Notes: generated by a model not told the origin, from the letters alone. A DNA stretch of 64,000 bases from Paracoccaceae bacterium (GCA_022843025.1 JALHOL010000010.1:1-64000); one strand, 5' to 3'; shown: positions 42,372 through 53,140, counted from the stretch's first letter. Translations and numbers: made by a program.

Positions 42372-43747
42372 CAAATTCGAACAGGTGGCAAGTGCTGCGG
42401 CGGGACAGGATCAGCGCGATCTGGCATCAGGTGCCTGCCTTGGTGGGGCTGGCGCTGCCCATTGTCATCGGGCTTGCCGCATCAACGCTGATCGGGGTGA
42501 CGGATTCGTTGATGCTGGCACCGTTGGGCGCGGTGCCGCTGGCGGCGGTCGGGCTGACGGGGGCGGTTGCTGTGCTGTTCTATGCAGCGATCTATGGCCT
42601 TTTGTCGGCCCTGTCGGTGCGCATCGGCGCCGCCCACGGGGCGGGCGCGGGGCGCGACATTCCCGTAATGCTGCGGTCGGGTCTTGCGCTGGGTGCGGTG
42701 GTTGGGGTCTGTGCCGCCGTGATCATGGTGGCGATCTGGCCGCTTCTTCCCATGCTGGGCCAACCCGCCGAGGTGCTAGAGGCCATGCCCGCCTATTGGG
42801 GTTTCATGGCGGCCTTCATGGTGCCCTTCTCGATCCTGACCGCGTTCAAATCCGCATTCGAGGCGGTGGAAAAACCCTGGCTCGGCACTGCCTTTGCCTT
42901 TCTGGCGGTGATCATCAACGTGCCGCTGAATTATGCGCTGATCTGGGGCATCGGCCCCTTGCCGATGCTGGGGCTGACCGGGGCGGGGCTGGCCTCGTTC
43001 CTGGCCGAATCCCTCGCGCTGGTCGCGGCCTTTATGTGGTGGCGCTATGCGCCGTCCATGCGGCGGCTGCGGTTGCGCCGCAAGGTGGCGCTGGCCGATA
43101 TGCAGGCCACCGCCCGCGAAGGTGCGCCTTTGGGCATGATGTATGTGGTGGAAACCGCTGCGGTGGGGGTGGCCACGCTGATGATCGGGGCCTTTGGCAC
43201 GGTCGCGCTGGCAGGCAATCAGGTGGCGCAATCCGTCGGCGGCCTGCTCTACATGCTGCCCTTGGGCGTTGCGGGGGCAGTGGCGATCCGTGTCGCGCAG
43301 GAACGTGGCGCGGGCAATGTCACCGCCCTGCGCCCCATCGCCTATGCCGCGCTGTCGGTGGCGATGATCTGGCTGGTGGGCGCGGCGCTGGTGCTGGCCA
43401 CACAAGGCACGGCCATCGCGCGGCTTATCACCGATGATCCTGAGGTGGTCACCGTCGCGGCGGCGATCTTCCTCGCCTTCGCGCCGATGCAGATCTCTGA
43501 CGGGGTGCAATCGGCGATGCTGGGCGCGCTGCGCGGCCTGTCCGATACGATGTGGCCCGCCGCCGTGTCAGCCATCGCCTATTGGGCGGTGTCGCTGCCG
43601 CTGGGTTATGTTTTTGCGCATCATCTGGGCCTTGGCCCGGCGGGCATCTGGGCGGGGTTCATCGTGGCGCTGGCGGGGGCAGGTGCGGCACTGACATGGC
43701 GCTTCCAGCGCAAAACGCACTTGTTGGCGCAAACACCATCAGACTAG
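42368..43747 (+). CDS. MATE family multidrug exporter
   Basis: A 459-residue protein with twelve hydrophobic segments in two homologous halves (LVGLALPIVIGLAASTLIG and a similar LGMMYVVETAAVGVATLMIG). MATE proteins expel cationic or polar compounds using Na+ or H+ gradients. No ribosome binding site precedes the ATG and the promoter must lie in 41 bases, so a leaderless transcript is possible. Regulation by the divergent TetR is likely. Confidence 0.88.
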   Translation: MSNSNRWQVLRRDRISAIWHQVPALVGLALPIVIGLAASTLIGVTDSLMLAPLGAVPLAAVGLTGAVAVLFYAAIYGLLSALSVRIGAAHGAGAGRDIPVMLRSGLALGAVVGVCAAVIMVAIWPLLPMLGQPAEVLEAMPAYWGFMAAFMVPFSILTAFKSAFEAVEKPWLGTAFAFLAVIINVPLNYALIWGIGPLPMLGLTGAGLASFLAESLALVAAFMWWRYAPSMRRLRLRRKVALADMQATAREGAPLGMMYVVETAAVGVATLMIGAFGTVALAGNQVAQSVGGLLYMLPLGVAGAVAIRVAQERGAGNVTALRPIAYAALSVAMIWLVGAALVLATQGTAIARLITDDPEVVTVAAAIFLAFAPMQISDGVQSAMLGALRGLSDTMWPAAVSAIAYWAVSLPLGYVFAHHLGLGPAGIWAGFIVALAGAGAALTWRFQRKTHLLAQTPSD

Positions 43748-43781
43748 ATACGCCCAAGGTCACGCAACGGGGGAGGGGCGG

Positions 43782-44471
43782 ATGAAACGGTCGCGCATCA
43801 ACGACATCATGGCAGCAGCGGATGACATGATCCGCCATTACGGCTTTGTCCTGCCACCCTTCGCCTATTGGAGCCCGGACCAGTTCAAGGCGCGCAAAGC
43901 CGACGCGCAGGCGATCATCACTGCGCGCATGGGCTGGGACATCACCGATTACGGGCAGGGCGCCTTTGATGAACTGGGCCTGTTCCTGTTCACCCTGCGC
44001 AACGGCAAACTGGCCGATCTGCAACGCGGCGGCGGCATGTGCTATGCCGAAAAGCTGCTGATCTCGCGCAAGGATCAGCATTCGCCCTGCCACACCCATG
44101 TGATCAAGGCCGAAGACATCATCAATCGTGGCGGGGCCAAGCTGGCCGTACGGCTGAACGGATCAAACCCCGATGGCAGCTTTTCCGAAACCCAGGGCGG
44201 GGTGGTCTATTGTGATGGCGTCCCGCGCCCCTTCACGGGCGGCGAGGTGATCCTGCTGTCACCGGGGGAAAGCGTCACGCTCCTGCCGGGCGACTGGCAC
44301 GCCTTCTGGGGCGAAGGCGGCGATGTGCTGATCGGCGAAGTGTCGACCGTGAATGACGACGTGACCGACAATGTCTTTGTGTCGCAAAAGATTGGCCGCT
44401 TCTCGCAGATTGAAGAAGACGTCGCCCCCACCCATCTGCTGGTCGCGGATTACGACCGCTGGCTCGCCTGA
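43782..44471 (+). CDS. D-lyxose isomerase
   Basis: A 229-residue cupin-fold sugar isomerase of the D-lyxose ketol-isomerase family, which interconverts D-lyxose and D-xylulose. It starts MKRSRINDIMAAADDMI as relatives do. The metal-binding histidines and glutamate are in HTHVIKAEDIINRGG, and a further His is in LLPGDWHAFWGEGG. No sugar transporter or kinase is next to it. It ends at a strong terminator. Confidence 0.83.
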   Translation: MKRSRINDIMAAADDMIRHYGFVLPPFAYWSPDQFKARKADAQAIITARMGWDITDYGQGAFDELGLFLFTLRNGKLADLQRGGGMCYAEKLLISRKDQHSPCHTHVIKAEDIINRGGAKLAVRLNGSNPDGSFSETQGGVVYCDGVPRPFTGGEVILLSPGESVTLLPGDWHAFWGEGGDVLIGEVSTVNDDVTDNVFVSQKIGRFSQIEEDVAPTHLLVADYDRWLA

Positions 44472-44493
44472 TCACGGGCTGAAAATTGAGAAA

Positions 44494-44525
44494 GGGCGCG
44501 ACGGTTACCCGTCGCGCCCCTTTTT
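44494..44525. terminator. Strong bidirectional terminator
   Basis: GGGCGCGACGG and CCGTCGCGCCC form an 11-bp stem around TTAC, followed by CTTTTT. GAAA on the left gives a T-run on the other strand. It lies between convergent genes. Confidence 0.92.
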
Positions 44526-44546
44526 CAATCTGTCAAAGGTGTCCTG

Positions 44547-45368
44547 TCAGACCGGCAAAGGCGCAATCAACTCGGGGTCCAGCGGAACCGGGGCTGGCAG
44601 GGCCGGCATCACCGGCTCTGGCACCACCGCAGGCGCGGCAGCGGCCTTGGGCTTCGGCGCGGGCGGCGGCAGGACAAGACGGGTGGGGTATTGCCCGTCC
44701 CGCGTCAGCACGACGACCTTTTCGCCGCCCTTCAGGCGGTTATACAGATCCATCACATCCTGATTGATCATGCGGATACACCCCGATGAGGCATTCCGCC
44801 CGATCGACCGCCATTCCGGCGTGCCGTGGATACGATAGCCGTAATCCACACCATTCGTCGTCAGATAGATCGCGCGGGCGCCCAGCGGGTTCGACGGCCC
44901 GCCCGGCTGCCCGTCCTTCCACTTCGCCAGCTTTGGATCGCGGGCGATCATTTCGGCGGGCGGGGTCCAGGTCGGCCAGGGCTTCTTTTCGCTGACAATC
45001 GCGGTGCCCGCCCATTCAAACCCGGCGCGGCCCACAGAGATGCCATAGCGGATCGCCTGGTTCTTGCCCGTCACATAGTGCAACACGCGCTGCGACGGGT
45101 TGACGATGATCGTCCCCGGCGCTTCGTTCGTCTCGAAATAGACAGACTGGCGGCGGAACTGCTGCGGGATTTCTTCAACCGGCAGGGCAGGGATGTCGAT
45201 ATTGGCATCTTTGGTTGCCAGATAGGCCCCCTCAATCTCTTTCGCGACACCGGGTTTGACCGCGCCCGATGTGGACATGCCTTCGCCATGCGGCACGCAG
45301 GCAGACATAAACCCGGCAAAAGCGCCGACAATCAGAACGCGGACAAGGCTGTGAAATCGAAGGCGCAT
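44547..45368 (-). CDS. L,D-transpeptidase (YkuD domain), probable lipoprotein
   Basis: L,D-transpeptidases cross-link peptidoglycan or attach proteins to it. The 273-residue protein has a lipoprotein-like signal with the lipobox FMSAC. The catalytic motif is in IHGTPEW...GRNASSGCIRM, with the nucleophile cysteine near residue 198. The C-terminal 45 residues are Pro/Ala-rich (LPPPAPKPKAAAAPAVVPEP), perhaps spanning the periplasm. Confidence 0.85.
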   Translation of the reverse strand: MRLRFHSLVRVLIVGAFAGFMSACVPHGEGMSTSGAVKPGVAKEIEGAYLATKDANIDIPALPVEEIPQQFRRQSVYFETNEAPGTIIVNPSQRVLHYVTGKNQAIRYGISVGRAGFEWAGTAIVSEKKPWPTWTPPAEMIARDPKLAKWKDGQPGGPSNPLGARAIYLTTNGVDYGYRIHGTPEWRSIGRNASSGCIRMINQDVMDLYNRLKGGEKVVVLTRDGQYPTRLVLPPPAPKPKAAAAPAVVPEPVMPALPAPVPLDPELIAPLPV

Positions 45369-45463
45369 CAATCTATCGGTCCATATGTTTCGCGAAGGGC
45401 GAGCAGCGCCTGCGCGTGTTTCCGCCCGTTAATCTATCCGCTGCAGTTGCTTGCGTCAAAGAA

Positions 45464-46303
45464 TCAAAGCGTCGTCCGCACCTGCCAAAGCTCGGGGAAC
45501 AGCTGAACCTCCAGCATGCGTCGCAGATAGGCCACACCTGATGTGCCCCCGGTGCCGCGCTTGAACCCGATCACCCGTTCCACCGTGGTCACGTGGTTGA
45601 ATCGCCAACGGCGGAAGTAGTCCTCGAAATCCACCAGCTTCTCGGCAAGCTCATAGGCCTGCCAATGCTGCTCCGGATCGCGATAGACCATTTCCCACAT
45701 CGCCCGCACGCCATCATCGGCCACCCACGGCGCGGCAATGTCGCGCGTCAGCACCGCCTCCGGGACCGGCAATCCCAGCCGCGCCACATGGGCCAGCGCG
45801 GCATCATAGAGCGACGGCCGCGCCAGTTCGGCCTGCAACTTCGCCATCAGATCGGGCCGATGCGCATGGGGCCGCAGCATGGCCCCATTGCGATTGCCCA
45901 CCGCATATTCGATCAGCCGGTATTGCCAGCTTTGAAACCCCGATGATTGCCCAAGATCATCACGGAACGTGGAATAGTCCGATGGCGTCATGGTGCGCAG
46001 CACATCCCACGCGGAATTGAGCTGTTCAAAGATGCGCGATACCCGCGCCAGCATCTTGAAGGCCTCCCGCGCCCGGTCGGCGCTGATCATCCGCCGCGCG
46101 GCGTCCAACTCATGCAGCGCCAGCCGCATCCACAACTCGGATGTCTGGTGCTGGATGATGAACAGCATCTCATCATGCGCCTCGGTCAGGCAATTCTGTG
46201 CGTTCAGGATCTTGTCGATCTGAAGGTAGTCGCCATAGGACATGCGCCCGTCAAATGACATTTGCGCGCCGTCGTCGGATGGGTTGAAAGGGCAGGTGGT
46301 CAT
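45464..46303 (-). CDS. kynA: Tryptophan 2,3-dioxygenase
   Basis: KynA opens the indole ring of tryptophan to N-formylkynurenine with a heme iron. The 279-residue protein shows [19 protein letters not shown], the substrate-binding [19 protein letters not shown], and [20 protein letters not shown] with the likely heme-ligating histidine. It is the last gene of the kynU-ridA-GH5-kynA unit, 144 bases after the GH5 gene. Confidence 0.93.
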   Translation of the reverse strand: MTTCPFNPSDDGAQMSFDGRMSYGDYLQIDKILNAQNCLTEAHDEMLFIIQHQTSELWMRLALHELDAARRMISADRAREAFKMLARVSRIFEQLNSAWDVLRTMTPSDYSTFRDDLGQSSGFQSWQYRLIEYAVGNRNGAMLRPHAHRPDLMAKLQAELARPSLYDAALAHVARLGLPVPEAVLTRDIAAPWVADDGVRAMWEMVYRDPEQHWQAYELAEKLVDFEDYFRRWRFNHVTTVERVIGFKRGTGGTSGVAYLRRMLEVQLFPELWQVRTTL

Positions 46304-46447
46304 GTCTCGGTCTCCTGTTCGGGAAAAGGGTTCAGGACGAGAAGGCCTTTCTGCAATTCAGAACCGAAAGATTGCCCATGCGCCGCCACAGCGCGGCCCA
46401 CCCCTGCGGGCGGCAGACGGGTGGCAAGGGGCAGTGCAGCGGGGGCG

Positions 46448-47692
46448 TCATGGCGCGCAGCCCGCAAGGCCAAGGGCGGCGCAAACCGCCGGGTCCATCA
46501 CGCGCGCAGGATCATCGGGCAGGGTGACCGCCATCTCGCCGGTCAGCGACCAGACCGCCCAGGCGATGCCCTGCTGCTCGGCCCCGGCCCGCTGATCGGC
46601 GATATAGCGCAGGGCGTCATCGCCCTGAAAACGGCCCTCCTGATCAGTATGGATCGCTCCAAACTCCCCCAGGATCAGCCGCCGCGCCGGGATACCATGC
46701 CGTGCCGCCCACTCCGCCGCGCGGGCGCTGACCGCAGGGCCGATGTCATCGGGCATCGCGCGATAGGCCGCGATCTCGGCGGCAATCGCGGCAGGGTCCG
46801 CTGCCCCCTCTGCCGCCTGCATCCGCAGCGCCGCCGCCGCCGCCCGCTCCATCGCCGTCACATCATCCAGCGATGACGGCGGATAGGGCAGGCGCGAGAT
46901 GTATTTCAGCGGTGATCCTGTCCAGTTCGCCGACTGATGGGTAAAGGGAAACGGGTCATAGCTGTGATAGGACCAGATGACGTTCTCATCGCCGATCCGC
47001 CCCGGATCGACTCGCTCCAACCCGTCAATCCCGCCCCAGCACGCCCCAGACAGCACGAGCGGCAGGTCCGGCGCCCCCGCCCGCGCCACGGCATGCATCT
47101 GCGCCAGCATGTCGGGCCAGCGTTCAGGCGGCGCTTCGGCGCTGTCATCCCAGATGGCATCGCAATCCAGCGTCGGTTCATTCAGGGGCTCGAACAATGT
47201 CCGCTCGGGCGGCAATCCGTCCAGCGCCGCCGCCACCCGCCCCACCAGCGGCAGATAGTCCGGCCACATGCGGCCCATCACATCATCGGTGCCCCAAACC
47301 TCATCCGGGCGGGGGATGGAATGCAGGTCCACGATCACCGTAAGCCCCGCCTCATGCCCCATCTCGGCCGCCGCGCGGATCTCGGCGATCAGCGCGTCCT
47401 GCGCCGGACCGGGACCAAGCGCCAGCATCGGGCCGGGGTCAAACGGCATCCGCAGGAAATCGAACCCGTCGGCGCGATAGCGTTCAAACTCTTCCTTCCC
47501 GACAAAGCGGCGCCAGTCGGGATAGGGCGTCAGAAACCCCTCACGCGTCAGCATGTCATCAACAGCCAGCCACTCCACCCAGATCTCAAGGTTCAGCCCC
47601 CGCGCCAGATCGGGCGTCTCTGCCGCCACCGGGCGCATCGCGCCCAGCAGCAGCAACGCCGCAAGCGCCGCGCCGCGCCTAGCTGGCCGCAT
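46448..47692 (-). CDS. Secreted glycoside hydrolase family 5-like protein
   Basis: A 414-residue protein with a signal peptide (ALAALLLLGAMRPVAAETP) and a GH5 (cellulase-type) barrel. The acid/base glutamate is in LFEPLNEPTLDCD, a further family motif is VIVDLHSIPRPDEV, and the nucleophile glutamate is in RLILGEFGAIHTD. The ATG overlaps the end of the ridA gene by 14 bases, so it is translated from the kyn operon. A role in tryptophan breakdown is not obvious; the true substrate is unknown. Confidence 0.8.
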   Translation of the reverse strand: MRPARRGAALAALLLLGAMRPVAAETPDLARGLNLEIWVEWLAVDDMLTREGFLTPYPDWRRFVGKEEFERYRADGFDFLRMPFDPGPMLALGPGPAQDALIAEIRAAAEMGHEAGLTVIVDLHSIPRPDEVWGTDDVMGRMWPDYLPLVGRVAAALDGLPPERTLFEPLNEPTLDCDAIWDDSAEAPPERWPDMLAQMHAVARAGAPDLPLVLSGACWGGIDGLERVDPGRIGDENVIWSYHSYDPFPFTHQSANWTGSPLKYISRLPYPPSSLDDVTAMERAAAAALRMQAAEGAADPAAIAAEIAAYRAMPDDIGPAVSARAAEWAARHGIPARRLILGEFGAIHTDQEGRFQGDDALRYIADQRAGAEQQGIAWAVWSLTGEMAVTLPDDPARVMDPAVCAALGLAGCAP

Positions 47693-48077
47693 GGATATCC
47701 ACCTCGGCCAGCAGCGCCGGTGAGGCAAGGCCCGCCACGATCAACAGCGTCGCCGCAGGCAGCGGGCCATCCCCGATCCAGGCATCCCGGCGGGCGCGAT
47801 AGGTGGCCACGGCCTCGGGCGTGTTCTGGGTCAGATAGACCGTCACTTTCACCAGATGTTCCCGTGTCATTCCCGCCGCCGCCAGCCCCGCATCGACATT
47901 GGCAAAACAGGCATCCAACTGCGCCGCCAACCCCTCGGCCACCCGCCCATCGGGAAGGGTGCCGATCTGACCTGCCAGATGCAGCCAACGCGCCGCCCCC
48001 TCGACCAGTACAGCATGGGCATAGCGCGACGCAGGCGCGGCCATACCTTCGGGGTTCCAGCGGCGAATGGTGGTCAT
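47679..48077 (-). CDS. RidA (YjgF) family protein lacking the usual arginine
   Basis: A 132-residue Rid-family protein (LHLAGQIGTLPDG, LVKVTVYLTQNTPEAVATY). RidA enzymes that hydrolyse enamine/imine intermediates carry an arginine in a PARxxxxV stretch. Here the matching segment reads PLPAATLLIVAGL, so the arginine is absent. Proteins of this kind often act on other substrates. It lies between kynU and the GH5 gene, and could handle a reactive product of PLP-dependent kynureninase or replace a missing step; both ideas are inference. Confidence 0.8.
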   Translation of the reverse strand: MTTIRRWNPEGMAAPASRYAHAVLVEGAARWLHLAGQIGTLPDGRVAEGLAAQLDACFANVDAGLAAAGMTREHLVKVTVYLTQNTPEAVATYRARRDAWIGDGPLPAATLLIVAGLASPALLAEVDIHAAS

Positions 48078-48120
48078 GGCGGTCCTCCAAAGCGTCAGTG
48101 ACGCGGCCCGTTGTTATGCG

Positions 48121-49317
48121 TCAGGTGACGCGGGCCTTGGTCTTGTAATCTGGCCTGTCCCAAAGCGCCTTGTCCATCACTTCGGCCAGTATCCGAACGG
48201 CGGCGCTGACATCGTCAAACGTGGTGTATAGCGGCGTGAAGCCGAACCGCAGGATATCCGGCGCGCGGAAATCACCGATCACGCCCCGCGCAATCAGCGC
48301 CTGCATGATGGCGTACCCCTCTGGATGGCGGAAACTGACCTGCGATCCGCGCAAGGCCGGGTCGCGCGGGCTGGCCAGTGTCAGGGTGGGGCAGGCGGCC
48401 TCTACCCCCTTGATGAAGGCTTCCGTCAATTCGATCGACCGCGCGCGCACATCGGCCATGCTGGTCATGTCCCAGACATCAAGCGCCGCTTCCAGAGCGG
48501 CCAGTTGCAGCACGGGCGGCGTGCCGACGCGCATCCGCTCCACCCCGCGACCGGGGCGATAGCCAAGATCAAAGGCAAAGGGGGATTCATGCCCCAACCA
48601 ACCCGAAAGCGCCGGTCGCGCCACTTCGGCATGGCGCGGGGCCACATAGATGAAAGCCGGGCCGCCGGGGCCGGAATTCAGATACTTATAGGTGCAGCCC
48701 ACCGCGAAATCCGCGCCCACCCCGGCCAGATCCACAGGCAGCGCCCCCGCCGAATGCGCCAGATCCCAGATCGTCAGCGCCCCCATCGCATGGGCACGCG
48801 CCGTGATCGCCGCCATGTCATGCTTGCGGCCCGTGCGGTAATCCACCTCGGTGATCAGCGTGACGGCGACAGTCTCATCAATCGCATCCAGCACCTCTTC
48901 CGGCGCAACCGTCCGCAACGAATACCCATCGCCCAAAGTCCGCACCAACCCATCGGCCATATACAGATCAGACGGGAAGTTCCCGGTATCCGACAGGATC
49001 ACCCGCCGCGTCGGGTTCATCTCAAGCGCCGAGGCCAGCGCCTGATAGACCTTGATCGACAGCGTATCCCCCATCACCACCGTGCCGGGTTCTGCCCCGA
49101 TCAGCCGCGCGATCCGGTCGCCCACGCGGGCGGGCTGTTCCATCCACCCGGCCTTGTTCCACCCGGTGATCAGCATCTGGCCCCATTCCGCCTCTACCGC
49201 CTGCGTCACACGCGCGGCGGCGGCCTTGGGCAACGGCCCCAGCGAATTGCCGTCCAGATAAATGATCCCCTCAGGCAGCACAAAAGCCGCCCGCGTGGCG
49301 GCGAAATCGGTGGTCAT
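48121..49317 (-). CDS. kynU: Kynureninase
   Basis: KynU cleaves kynurenine to anthranilate and alanine with PLP. The 398-residue protein shows IIYLDGNSLGPLP at the N-terminus, the PLP aspartate in IWDLAHSAGALPVDL and the PLP lysine in GCTYKYLNSGPGGPAF. GGGAGAG precedes the ATG. It is the first gene of the opposite-strand kyn unit. kynB (arylformamidase), needed between KynA and KynU, is not in this operon. Confidence 0.93.
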   Translation of the reverse strand: MTTDFAATRAAFVLPEGIIYLDGNSLGPLPKAAAARVTQAVEAEWGQMLITGWNKAGWMEQPARVGDRIARLIGAEPGTVVMGDTLSIKVYQALASALEMNPTRRVILSDTGNFPSDLYMADGLVRTLGDGYSLRTVAPEEVLDAIDETVAVTLITEVDYRTGRKHDMAAITARAHAMGALTIWDLAHSAGALPVDLAGVGADFAVGCTYKYLNSGPGGPAFIYVAPRHAEVARPALSGWLGHESPFAFDLGYRPGRGVERMRVGTPPVLQLAALEAALDVWDMTSMADVRARSIELTEAFIKGVEAACPTLTLASPRDPALRGSQVSFRHPEGYAIMQALIARGVIGDFRAPDILRFGFTPLYTTFDDVSAAVRILAEVMDKALWDRPDYKTKARVT

Positions 49318-49496
49318 GGAACTCTCCCTCTCATTGCGCGCAGAATGACCTGTCCAAGCCTTAGGCACAACCCGCCCCCATGGCGGCCACAGTGCCGCAT
49401 TCACGCGGCCATGCGTCGAAAACCGGCCCTTGGGGGCTTGCCATTCCCGGCGCGGAACGGAACAAATCGCGCAATACCGTGAAAGGCGAACCGCCC

Positions 49497-49943
49497 GTGT
49501 CGAAACTGATCGACCTGCCACCGATCTGGCTTGCCGCCTTTCTGGCGGCGGTCTGGGGGATTGACCGGCTCCTGCCGTTCAACCTCTTCGGCGCGCTGGG
49601 CGATATGCTGGCGGCGGGGCTGGCGCTTGTCGGTGCGGGGCTGTTCGGTGGCGCGATCAGGGCCATGGCGCGGGCCAAGACGACCGTGATCCCGCACCGC
49701 ATCCCGCAGGCGCTTGTCACATCAGGCGTCTTCCGCCTCAGCCGCAACCCGATCTATCTGGGCGATGCGGCCTTTCTCTTGGCGGCGATCCTGTGGTGGG
49801 ATGTCCCGCAGGCGCTGCCGCTGGTGCCCGCCTTCATGCTTCTGATCCGCAACCGGTTCATAAGGCAGGAAGAAGCGCGCCTCCGCGCCGGCTTTGGCGC
49901 GGCGTTCGACGACTGGTCCGCCCGCGTGCGGCGCTGGCTGTAA
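49497..49943 (+). CDS. Isoprenylcysteine carboxyl methyltransferase family membrane protein
   Basis: A 148-residue protein with four hydrophobic helices and the conserved [18 protein letters not shown] and [17 protein letters not shown] motifs of the ICMT/phospholipid methyltransferase family. I chose the GTG at 49497, preceded by AAAGG, since the frame upstream is not family-like. In bacteria such proteins methylate unknown small or lipid substrates. Confidence 0.78.
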   Translation: MSKLIDLPPIWLAAFLAAVWGIDRLLPFNLFGALGDMLAAGLALVGAGLFGGAIRAMARAKTTVIPHRIPQALVTSGVFRLSRNPIYLGDAAFLLAAILWWDVPQALPLVPAFMLLIRNRFIRQEEARLRAGFGAAFDDWSARVRRWL

Positions 49944-50076
49944 GGCCCCCGATGGAATTTCCGGCAACAGTCGGAAAAGTTGCAGCGGGGGCTTTGAAAT
50001 ATTCTTGCGCGGTGATAGATGGCGCAAGGTTGAGCAACCGGATGCTGCATTGGCAGCGACAGACGGGGGAAAAAGC

Positions 50077-51654
50077 GTGAAGATCGGGGCACCGAGAGAG
50101 ATTTTTGAGGGCGAGAACCGGGTGGCAATGACCCCCGATTCCGTGATCGCACTGGCCAAGCTGGGCCATACATCCGTGGTTCAATCCGGGGCAGGGGCCA
50201 AGGCCGGCTTTTCCGACGCCGCCTATGCGGCCGCCGGGGCCGAGGTTCTGCCTGACGCCAAGGCCGTCTTTGACGCTGCCGATGTGGTGGTCAAGGTGCG
50301 CGGTCCCGAACCGTCAGAGGCGGCGCTGCTCAAGCGCGGCCAGACCCTGATCAGCTTCTTCTGGCCCGCCCAGAATGAGGCGCTTCTGAAGCAGGTTGCC
50401 GATGCAGGCGCCACGGTCGTCGCGATGGACATGGTGCCGCGCATTTCCCGCGCGCAAAAGATGGATGCCCTGTCGTCGATGGCCAATATCGCGGGCTACC
50501 GCGCGGTGATCGAGGCCGGGAACAACTTTGGCCGCTTCTTCACCGGTCAGGTTACGGCAGCGGGCAAGGTTCCCCCGGCCAAGGTTCTGATTGTTGGTGC
50601 AGGCGTGGCGGGCCTTGCCGCCATCGGCACGTCCGTCTCGCTCGGTGCCATCGTCAACGCGTTTGACGTGCGCCCCGAAGTGGCCGAACAGATCGAATCG
50701 ATGGGCGCCAGCTTCGTCTATCTGGAATTTGACGCATCTGAACTGCCCGACGGGGCCGCGACGGGCGGCTATGCCGCGCCCTCCAGCCCGGCCTTTGCCG
50801 CCAAACAGCTGGCCAAATTCCGCGAACTTGCGCCGGAAATGGACATCGTCATCACCACCGCCCTGATCCCGGGCCGCCCCGCGCCCAAGCTCTGGACGGC
50901 GGACATGGTCGCGATGATGAAGCCCGGCTCTGTCATCATCGACCTTGCGGCAGAACGCGGCGGCAACTGCGACCTGACGGTGGCCGATCAGAAGATCGTC
51001 ACGGAAAACGGCGTCACCATCGTGGGTTACACCGACTTCCCCAGCCGGATGGCGACCCAGTCCTCGACGCTTTACGCCACCAACATCCGCCACATGCTGA
51101 CGGACCTGACGCCCAAGAAGGACGGCGTGATCTTCCACAACATGGAAGACGACGTGATCCGTGGCGCGACCGTGGCGCATGACGGCGCAGTCACCTATCC
51201 GCCACCGCCGCCCAAGATTGCGGCCATCGCGGCCGCCAAGCCCAAGGAAAAGGTCAAGGAACTCACGCCCGAGGAAAAGCGGGCCAAGGAAGTTGCCGCC
51301 TTCAAGACCCAGACCCGCAATCAGGTGGGCATGCTTCTGGGCGGCGGCGCGCTGATCCTGCTCGCGGGCATCTACACCCCCGCCAGCTTCATGTCGCATT
51401 TCATCGTCTTTGTGCTGTCGGTCTATGTCGGTGTTCAGGTGATCTGGAACGTCTCGCATTCGCTGCACACGCCGCTGATGGCGATCACCAACGCGATCTC
51501 TTCCATCATCATCCTCGGCGCGCTGATGCAGATCGGGTCGGGCAACTGGCTTGTCGTCATCCTTGCCGCGCTGTCGGTCTTTATGGCGGGGATCAACATT
51601 TTCGGTGGCTTCATGGTCACCCGGCGCATGCTCGCCATGTTCCAGAAGTCGTAA
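50077..51654 (+). CDS. pntA: NAD(P) transhydrogenase subunit alpha
   Basis: PntA with PntB couples hydride transfer from NADH to NADP+ to proton flow and supplies NADPH for biosynthesis. The 525-residue protein starts at GTG 50077 after GGGGGA ([20 protein letters not shown]). The NAD-binding Rossmann motif is [21 protein letters not shown] near residue 170, and the C-terminal 120 residues carry membrane helices, so the two alpha parts found as separate genes in some species are fused. pntB follows 13 bases later. Confidence 0.94.
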   Translation: MKIGAPREIFEGENRVAMTPDSVIALAKLGHTSVVQSGAGAKAGFSDAAYAAAGAEVLPDAKAVFDAADVVVKVRGPEPSEAALLKRGQTLISFFWPAQNEALLKQVADAGATVVAMDMVPRISRAQKMDALSSMANIAGYRAVIEAGNNFGRFFTGQVTAAGKVPPAKVLIVGAGVAGLAAIGTSVSLGAIVNAFDVRPEVAEQIESMGASFVYLEFDASELPDGAATGGYAAPSSPAFAAKQLAKFRELAPEMDIVITTALIPGRPAPKLWTADMVAMMKPGSVIIDLAAERGGNCDLTVADQKIVTENGVTIVGYTDFPSRMATQSSTLYATNIRHMLTDLTPKKDGVIFHNMEDDVIRGATVAHDGAVTYPPPPPKIAAIAAAKPKEKVKELTPEEKRAKEVAAFKTQTRNQVGMLLGGGALILLAGIYTPASFMSHFIVFVLSVYVGVQVIWNVSHSLHTPLMAITNAISSIIILGALMQIGSGNWLVVILAALSVFMAGINIFGGFMVTRRMLAMFQKS

Positions 51655-51667
51655 GGAGTAGCGCGCG

Positions 51668-53113
51668 ATGGAATACGGATTCACCACCGCCGCCTATGTT
51701 GTTGCGGCTGTTCTCATCATTCAATCCCTGGGCGGGTTGTCGGGTCAGGAAAGCGCCAAGCGCGCCGTCTGGTATGGCATCTTTGGCATGGGTCTGGCGG
51801 TCGTCGCCACGCTCATGGGCCCCGGTGCAGGCAACTGGCTGATCTCTGTCGTGATGATCGCGGCAGGCGGCGCCATCGGCTGGGTCGTCGCACAGCGCGT
51901 GCAGATGACCGAAATGCCGCAACTTGTGGCGGCCATGCACTCCCTCGTCGGTCTTGCCGCCGTTTTCATCGGCTTCAACGCCGAAATTGAAATGGTCCGC
52001 ATCGCCTCGCTCATCGCCGCTGGCGATGCCGACGGCCTGAACGCCCTGACCGGCTTCGCCCAGAAAGTGGCCGAAAAATCGGCGACTGAAATCAACATCC
52101 TGAAGATCGAGGTTTTCCTCGGCGTCTTCATCGGCGCAGTCACCTTCACCGGGTCGGTCATCGCCTATGGCAAACTGGCCGGCAAGGTGGATGGCAAGGC
52201 CAAGAAACTGCCAGGTGGCCACGCCCTGAACGCGGGCGCAGCGATCCTGTCGGTGCTGCTCCTTGTGCTTTACATGCAGGGTGCCGGCACTTGGGCGCTG
52301 ATCCTGATGACGCTGGCCGCCTTCTTCATCGGCTATCACCTGATCATGGGCATCGGCGGCGCGGACATGCCGGTCGTGGTGTCGATGCTCAACAGCTATT
52401 CCGGCTGGGCAGCGGCGGCGATCGGCTTCTCGCTTTCAAATGACCTCTTGATCGTTGTGGGCGCGCTGGTCGGCTCTTCGGGTGCGATCCTGTCTTACAT
52501 CATGTGCAAGGCGATGAACCGGTCGTTCATCAGCGTCATCCTCGGCGGTTTCGGTGGCACCACCGGCCCCGCGATGGAGGTGACGGGCGAACAGATCGCC
52601 ATTGATGCCGAAGGTGTGGCCGCAGCGCTGAACGATGCCGACTCCGTCATCATCATCCCGGGCTATGGCATGGCCGTGGCACAGGCACAGCAATCGGTGT
52701 CGGAACTGACCCGCAAGCTGCGCGCCAAGGGCAAGAACGTCCGCTTCGCCATCCACCCGGTGGCGGGTCGTCTGCCGGGCCACATGAACGTGCTTCTGGC
52801 CGAGGCGAAGGTTCCCTATGACATCGTTCTGGAAATGGACGAGATCAACGATGACTTCCCCGAAACCGATGTCGCCATCGTCATCGGCTCGAATGACATC
52901 GTGAACCCCGCCGCGCAGGAAGACCCCAACAGCCCCATCGCCGGGATGCCGGTGCTCGAATGCTGGAAGGCGAAGCAGGTCTTCGTGTCCAAGCGCGGGC
53001 AGGGGACGGGCTATTCCGGGATCGAGAACCCGCTGTTCTTCAAGGAAAACACGCGGATGTTCTACGGCGACGCCAAAAAGAGCATCGACGCGCTGCTGCC
53101 GATGATCGACTAA
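51668..53113 (+). CDS. pntB: NAD(P) transhydrogenase subunit beta
   Basis: The 481-residue beta subunit has about eight membrane helices, then an NADP-binding domain with [21 protein letters not shown] and [21 protein letters not shown]. It ends [14 protein letters not shown] as in the family. GGAG lies upstream of the ATG. A terminator follows. Phototrophs use this enzyme to make NADPH from the light-driven proton gradient. Confidence 0.95.
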   Translation: MEYGFTTAAYVVAAVLIIQSLGGLSGQESAKRAVWYGIFGMGLAVVATLMGPGAGNWLISVVMIAAGGAIGWVVAQRVQMTEMPQLVAAMHSLVGLAAVFIGFNAEIEMVRIASLIAAGDADGLNALTGFAQKVAEKSATEINILKIEVFLGVFIGAVTFTGSVIAYGKLAGKVDGKAKKLPGGHALNAGAAILSVLLLVLYMQGAGTWALILMTLAAFFIGYHLIMGIGGADMPVVVSMLNSYSGWAAAAIGFSLSNDLLIVVGALVGSSGAILSYIMCKAMNRSFISVILGGFGGTTGPAMEVTGEQIAIDAEGVAAALNDADSVIIIPGYGMAVAQAQQSVSELTRKLRAKGKNVRFAIHPVAGRLPGHMNVLLAEAKVPYDIVLEMDEINDDFPETDVAIVIGSNDIVNPAAQEDPNSPIAGMPVLECWKAKQVFVSKRGQGTGYSGIENPLFFKENTRMFYGDAKKSIDALLPMID

Positions 53114-53140
53114 CAGGCGCTGCGCTTCAAAGAACCACCC

